This document shows positions 22,968-26,052 of a stretch of 26,052 nt of DNA, in pieces. The first letter of the stretch is position 1. Each line of letters begins with the position of its first letter. The position numbers were made by a program, and so were the translations under genes. The stretch comes from a virus: the IMG/VR virus record IMGVR_UViG_3300038491_000024, positions 1-26,052 of that record; one strand, given 5' to 3'. Under the pieces are notes generated by a model. That model had not been told where the DNA came from. It was given only the letters and a program-made list of their open reading frames with translations, and did no database searches.

Positions 22968-23252
22968 TTACAAAGGTTTAACACAACCCGCACAGTAACC
23001 ACTTACTCCATTCTCACTAACTTTCATCTGCGGGTGTGGTATCTTACATTTACATTTAACTTTGTCTTGCTCCAATTCCCTTATTGCTCTTTTTAAGTAA
23101 AGTGCCTTATCTAAGGTTTCTTCGTATGCGTGTTGTAACCAACCTTTTAGATCTATATCTGTTCTGTCAAGAGTAGTGTTGTACTTTTCAATACCTACTT
23201 CGCTTCTTAGTCTTAAATCCGTTCGAACCTCTGCTACTATTGTATCTTTCAA
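22968..23252 (-). CDS. Small protein with helical part and zinc-ribbon-like end
   Basis: 94 residues. Residues 14-62 (SEVGIEKYNTTLDRTDIDLK, then GWLQHAYEETLDKALYLKRA) resemble a helical domain found in many phage proteins with the pattern KYGTTLDRTD…WL.HA.EE..D..LYL. The end holds CKC at 67-69 and CAGC at 87-90, enough for one zinc ion. The start overlaps the stop of the YqaJ gene as ATGA, so it belongs to the recombination operon. The function is unknown; it may be a MazG-like or DNA-binding accessory. Confidence 0.6.
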   Translation of the reverse strand: MKDTIVAEVRTDLRLRSEVGIEKYNTTLDRTDIDLKGWLQHAYEETLDKALYLKRAIRELEQDKVKCKCKIPHPQMKVSENGVSGYCAGCVKPL

Positions 23253-23872
23253 AATTGTGCGTTTTTTTTAATTTGTTCAATAAATTCCTTTTTTATCTCA
23301 GAAGCTTCTGCAACTCTCTTCTCAATCAAAGCAATCATCTTCTCATCTCTTGGTACTTCAATTATATGATGCAATTCTTCACCTCTCTCTAAGTGGTAGT
23401 TAACAAAGTAGCTCTTCTCTGTTTTAGTTGCCAACATCTGCATTTGCATTTGAGCGTAATATTTCGGATCAATAGCGGGTAAACCCTCCGCTACTATCTT
23501 AAAAAACTTAGTACGCCTTGGGCATTTAATCTCTAAGTTAGAGTTATCAGAAACCAAACCATCTGGTGAAGCTCCCGCATCCTCTCCAAACGTATGGAAT
23601 CCTGTTTCAATAGTTTCTAAGAAGTCTGCTTCTTTTAACTCTTTAAATAGATTAAAAGCTAAAGGTTCAAGTGTAACACCCCTCTCTATGTCAGCACTTT
23701 TTAACTCAATATCCTCCCTCCCATACAAAGTTTCAACAGCTTTCTCAAACGCAAAAGAATTAATACTTTGCTTAGTTCGAGCCAAACCACCTTTTCCGAG
23801 TAGTCTATGAATCTCAGAAGCTGTAAACCTCCCTTCTCTAATTTTAAACCACTCTTTACTTCTCTGCTCCAT
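23249..23872 (-). CDS. YqaJ-like viral recombinase / exonuclease
   Basis: 207 residues with the lambda-exonuclease/YqaJ fold. The N-terminus has the family's KEWFKIREGRFTASEIHRLL. The PD-(D/E)XK site is Asp104 (ASPDGL), Glu114 and Lys116 (LEIKCP), with Glu69 upstream and YYAQMQMQML at 138-147 as the usual Q-rich helix. It degrades one strand of double-stranded DNA ends to give single strands for annealing. The partner is likely the 163-residue gene upstream, which overlaps it by 17 bases and may be the single-strand-binding or annealing protein. Confidence 0.9.
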   Translation of the reverse strand: MEQRSKEWFKIREGRFTASEIHRLLGKGGLARTKQSINSFAFEKAVETLYGREDIELKSADIERGVTLEPLAFNLFKELKEADFLETIETGFHTFGEDAGASPDGLVSDNSNLEIKCPRRTKFFKIVAEGLPAIDPKYYAQMQMQMLATKTEKSYFVNYHLERGEELHHIIEVPRDEKMIALIEKRVAEASEIKKEFIEQIKKNAQF

Positions 23873-24347
23873 AATCTAAATATTTTTTCTCAATAGCTTT
23901 AGTGATTGAATAAGCTTTTTTAATTTGCTCAATTGTCGCTTTAGCAGCTTTAGCCTTCTCAAACTGCGCTTCTGTAAAACTTGGTTTAACCTTTTCTTTA
24001 GGTTGTAAAGGACTAATACGAACACCACCAACAACAGCTCCTTTCATTCTTACATTCCTGTCAATTGTAAGATCAACTCTTGTGTCATTCCAATCCTCAA
24101 CAAAAGAACTACCCTTATTGAATCTGCTTACAGTTTTCGAATTAGTAGAATTCAGTACTAACGGTTTAATATTTTCGTAAAAGTAAGCAATATTATAATC
24201 CCCTTTGCGACCTGCCACAACCGCACCTATTTCCTGCTTTACTTCTCTAATGGTAAAACTTAAAGATTTCCCTTCTTCTAAAAATTCTTCTAAATCTGCT
24301 ACTCCTAAATGATCGCTTTTAAATACTTTTCTATAATGTGTTTTCAT
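23856..24347 (-). CDS. Conserved protein paired with the YqaJ nuclease
   Basis: 163 residues. Recognisable from Bacteroidetes phages by KVFKSDHLGVADLEEFLEEG, the YNIAYFYENIKPLVLNSTNS segment, and VVGGVRISPLQP. In those genomes it nearly always lies next to a YqaJ-type nuclease or a recombination protein, as it does here. It could be a recombination accessory or single-strand-binding protein, but I see no domain that proves it. The C-terminal 45 residues are a Lys/Ala-rich helix (EKAKAAKATIEQIKKAYSI). Confidence 0.65.
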   Translation of the reverse strand: MKTHYRKVFKSDHLGVADLEEFLEEGKSLSFTIREVKQEIGAVVAGRKGDYNIAYFYENIKPLVLNSTNSKTVSRFNKGSSFVEDWNDTRVDLTIDRNVRMKGAVVGGVRISPLQPKEKVKPSFTEAQFEKAKAAKATIEQIKKAYSITKAIEKKYLDYGAEK

Positions 24348-24369
24348 AATTTATTAGTTTATAATTTTA

Positions 24370-24513
24370 TTAGTTTATTATTGTTACATCTGTGATTCCT
24401 TTGCTAACTACCATTAAGTTAGTTCCGTTGTACTTTTTTATTTTATAGCCTTGATTAAATAATTCTTTTAATAACTGCGTTTGCTTAATTGTAAAGTTTT
24501 CTGGTAATATCAT
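24370..24513 (-). CDS. 47-residue protein of unknown function
   Basis: Frame from ATG at 24513 to TAA at 24370. It begins MILPENFTIKQTQLLKELFN and continues with a basic segment and a beta-like end, NLMVVSKGITDVTII. The ATG has an A-rich leader (AAAACTAAACAAA) like the neighbours'. It fills the gap between two early genes on the same strand. No known family. Confidence 0.6.
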   Translation of the reverse strand: MILPENFTIKQTQLLKELFNQGYKIKKYNGTNLMVVSKGITDVTIIN

Positions 24514-24524
24514 TTTGTTTAGTT

Positions 24525-24704
24525 TTATATGTTATAAATTTCTTTTCCTACTTCTAAACCTCTGCAAAAAGAGTTGGTTTTTAAATTACAGATAAGACTG
24601 TTTAGTTTGTTAAATAAATCCCCATCTTTAATTTGTAGTAATAATTTAGATTCCTCTAAACCTAACACTTCATTTTGCTTGTTTAATAATTCCAATTCCG
24701 TCAT
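24525..24704 (-). CDS. 59-residue protein of unknown function
   Basis: Frame from ATG at 24704 to TAA at 24525. It is a helical, mildly acidic protein (MTELELLNKQNEVLGLEESK at the start) with two Cys near the end. Its leader, AAAACAAAAATATT before ATG, is identical over 17 bases to that of the 68-residue gene. It lies 11 bases before the next gene. Function is unknown. Confidence 0.6.
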   Translation of the reverse strand: MTELELLNKQNEVLGLEESKLLLQIKDGDLFNKLNSLICNLKTNSFCRGLEVGKEIYNI

Positions 24705-24732
24705 AATATTTTTGTTTTTAGTTTTTGCTATT

Positions 24733-24939
24733 TTAAGTTAGTGCTATAATTTGGGCGTTTACAAATTGGCTATAAGTGTATTTTCGGTAGTTAAATAACT
24801 CTTTGTTGTTAAAGTAACTCATATAGCTTTTTTCACATTCTTTACACCAATTTGTAAAAGTCATATTAGCATAAGCACCTCTGGTATGTGCGAAAAGTGC
24901 TTTTAAATCGTCTTGGTCAATTCTTAAATCTGCTTTCAT
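24733..24939 (-). CDS. 68-residue first gene of the early operon
   Basis: 68 residues from ATG at 24939. It has an acidic front (LRIDQDDLKALFAHTRGAYA), two Cys (CKEC at 32-35) and an aromatic-rich end (SYMSYFNNKELFNYRKYTYS). It lies directly downstream of a strong host-type promoter and so should be expressed early. Early phage genes in this position often encode host takeover or defence-evasion factors, but nothing in the sequence identifies this one. Confidence 0.6.
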   Translation of the reverse strand: MKADLRIDQDDLKALFAHTRGAYANMTFTNWCKECEKSYMSYFNNKELFNYRKYTYSQFVNAQIIALT

Positions 24940-24970
24940 AATATTTTTGTTTTAATTGTTATTCCTGATG

Positions 24971-25000
24971 CAAATATACAAAGCTTTTTGACTTAAACAA
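24971..25000 (-). promoter_or_regulatory. Bacteroidetes-type promoter of the early operon
   Basis: On the minus strand TTG (25000-24998) is followed after 19 bases by TATATTTG (24978-24971), a full match to the TAnnTTTG -7 element with the -33 TTG of Bacteroidetes housekeeping promoters. The ATG at 24939 lies 31 bases downstream. It would be read by host sigma factor at the start of infection. Confidence 0.85.
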
Positions 25001-25006
25001 GAAAAA

Positions 25007-25024
25007 AGTAAATAAATGTTTACT
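25007..25024. promoter_or_regulatory. Palindrome upstream of the early promoter
   Basis: AGTAAA (25007-25012) and TTTACT (25019-25024) form a perfect inverted repeat with six bases between, 6 bases upstream of the -33 element. It could bind a regulator that acts on the early promoter. In AT-rich DNA a chance match is possible. Confidence 0.35.
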
Positions 25025-25100
25025 ATTTAACAAATATCTACTCTTTGTAAGTAGTTATATTCAATGTTTTTTTAGTTCAATTTATTGAATGGAGGATATA

Positions 25101-25138
25101 AGTAGTTACCCACAATATTTTTAAAAAGGGCAACCACT
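25101..25138 (-). terminator. Hairpin after the methyltransferase gene
   Basis: On the minus strand AGTGGTTGCCC pairs with GGGTAACTACT over 11 bp including two G-U pairs, with a 16-base A/T loop. The G-U pairs exist only in minus-strand RNA. It lies 10 bases after the methyltransferase stop but lacks a long T run, so it may be a weak terminator or another RNA structure. Confidence 0.5.
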
Positions 25139-25147
25139 CTTACGTTC

Positions 25148-26044
25148 TTACTCTTGCGGTTTTTTGAATACTAATATGTTTTGATGCACTTTGACTAATT
25201 TTTGAGTTTTCATATTTCCATTTGCTCTCATTGCAGCACTACCCATTCCATTTAATAAAATTGCTTCATTATAAAAATCCATTCCACACTTTTTAAAAGC
25301 GTTAATTGTATCAGGTACAAAACCAATGTAGTTTCCTTTTTTATCTCTAACCTCACCAACCACAAAACAAGCATAACCACCACTTTTTAATAAATCACAA
25401 CTTTTCTTTATAATGCTTTCATAAGATTTTAAAAAGTTTTCGTAATCCATATTAGATATATCACCATCTAAATCACTATAAACTTCTAAGTGAGCATAAG
25501 GTGGGCAACTAAAAACCATATCAAATTCTTTTTTAGAGTTTGTTAGAAGAATATCACTATCACCAACCCACCATTTAGGTTGATTATTTGGCTCTAATAT
25601 ACTAACTGCTTGTTCTATATTGCTTCTTATTTGTTCTTGTCTTATATCTATTCCACTATACTTATAACCTAAATAATTAGCAACAATACCTCTAACTGAA
25701 CCTCCTGCAAATGGGTCTAAAATATCTCCGTTATCTGGACAAAACCATTTATATAAAACCTCGCAAAGTGCAGGGTCAAATATAGAAATATAAGGTGTTT
25801 TAGATATATCTTTTTTTTCAGTTTTATTATTAGGGTTTCCTCCTTTTATTCTTATTGTAGATACTTTTCTACCAATTTCACTTAATATACCTAACTTATC
25901 CCATCGCTTCCTTCTTGCTTTCCAAAAAGCGGTCTTTGTATCTAAAATACTAAATGGAGGTTCTATAAATTTATCTCTTAATATAATTCTTTCTTTTGGT
26001 TTTTTAACCTCTTGTTTTTCTTCACTAAACAAATCTTTTTGCAT
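25148..26044 (-). CDS. Phage DNA methyltransferase (N4-cytosine or N6-adenine)
   Basis: 298 residues. AdoMet-binding motif I is DPFAGGSVRG at 110-119, followed by GIDIRQEQ (motif II), and the catalytic motif IV is SCPPY at 179-183. The block FSCPPYAHLEVYSDLDGDIS, then NMDYENFLKSYE and ACFVVGEVRDKKG, and the ending KVHQNILVFKKP are typical of a phage methylase family seen in many tailed phages, which protects phage DNA against restriction. The order I before IV matters for class; SPPY-type motifs occur in amino-methyltransferases for both C and A. No cognate nuclease adjoins it; the MjaI-like gene is 5.7 kb away. The target is not predictable from sequence. Confidence 0.85.
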   Translation of the reverse strand: MQKDLFSEEKQEVKKPKERIILRDKFIEPPFSILDTKTAFWKARRKRWDKLGILSEIGRKVSTIRIKGGNPNNKTEKKDISKTPYISIFDPALCEVLYKWFCPDNGDILDPFAGGSVRGIVANYLGYKYSGIDIRQEQIRSNIEQAVSILEPNNQPKWWVGDSDILLTNSKKEFDMVFSCPPYAHLEVYSDLDGDISNMDYENFLKSYESIIKKSCDLLKSGGYACFVVGEVRDKKGNYIGFVPDTINAFKKCGMDFYNEAILLNGMGSAAMRANGNMKTQKLVKVHQNILVFKKPQE

Positions 26045-26052
26045 AATTAATT

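Noticed and set aside
18836-26044. A restriction-modification pair formed by the MjaI-like gene and the methyltransferase
   Set aside because: The genes are 5.7 kb apart with different neighbours, and the absence of CTAG makes protection by a methylase unnecessary. The methylase may serve against host enzymes.
1-26052. tRNA genes, integrase, attachment sites, insertion sequences
   Set aside because: None could be seen. No cloverleaf-like segments, recombinase motifs or terminal repeats stood out.

Overview
The window is part of a tailed double-stranded DNA phage or prophage genome of a member of the Bacteroidetes, most likely a marine or freshwater Flavobacteriia. The reasons are its low GC content, a promoter of the Bacteroidetes type (TTG, 19 bases, TAnnTTTG) at 24971-25000, A/T-rich leaders without Shine-Dalgarno sequences, and structural proteins of kinds I recognise only from phages of this phylum. 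A tape-measure protein, a frameshifted tail assembly chaperone and tail-tube proteins, with no sheath seen, suggest a siphovirus with a long non-contractile tail. No integrase, repressor or tRNA gene is visible, so lifestyle cannot be decided. Every gene I accept is on the minus strand, so the map reads from right to left.

Right end (26044 to 18610), early and middle genes: a DNA methyltransferase; a promoter with an operator-like palindrome; three small unknown genes; a conserved unknown gene beside a YqaJ-type exonuclease; a small Cys-containing protein; a large SF2 helicase-like protein that lacks the Walker A lysine; a 244-base non-coding interval with nested hairpins; a phage sigma factor; a Cys-containing unknown; an MjaI-family restriction endonuclease-like protein; and a small acidic protein, closed by a terminator at 18552-18583.

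Centre (18505 to 1718), packaging and virion genes in an unusual order: small and large terminase, tail assembly chaperone G and G-T (T run at 16549-16555), tail-terminator-like and neck-like proteins, two large tail proteins, a micro-gene, tape measure, then the head genes (XkdF-like protease, fibre-like protein, scaffold, major capsid protein), two tandem tail-tube paralogues, portal, connector and a LamG-like fibre protein. Hairpin terminators follow the major capsid gene and the tail-tube pair.

Left end (1718 to 1), lysis: a small membrane protein (holin candidate), a membrane-anchored coiled-coil/PAS protein, an M15 peptidase endolysin, 28-bp tandem repeats, and a lipoprotein that runs off the window and could be a spanin.

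The most notable observation is that I found no CTAG anywhere in the window, while the phage encodes a nuclease resembling MjaI, whose target is CTAG. A phage that has removed these sites from its own DNA could carry such a nuclease without a matching methylase. Other points worth checking are a leader motif (GTTTATA exactly 18 bases before four start codons), the PAS protein inside the lysis cassette, and several micro-genes fitted between neighbours by start/stop overlaps.
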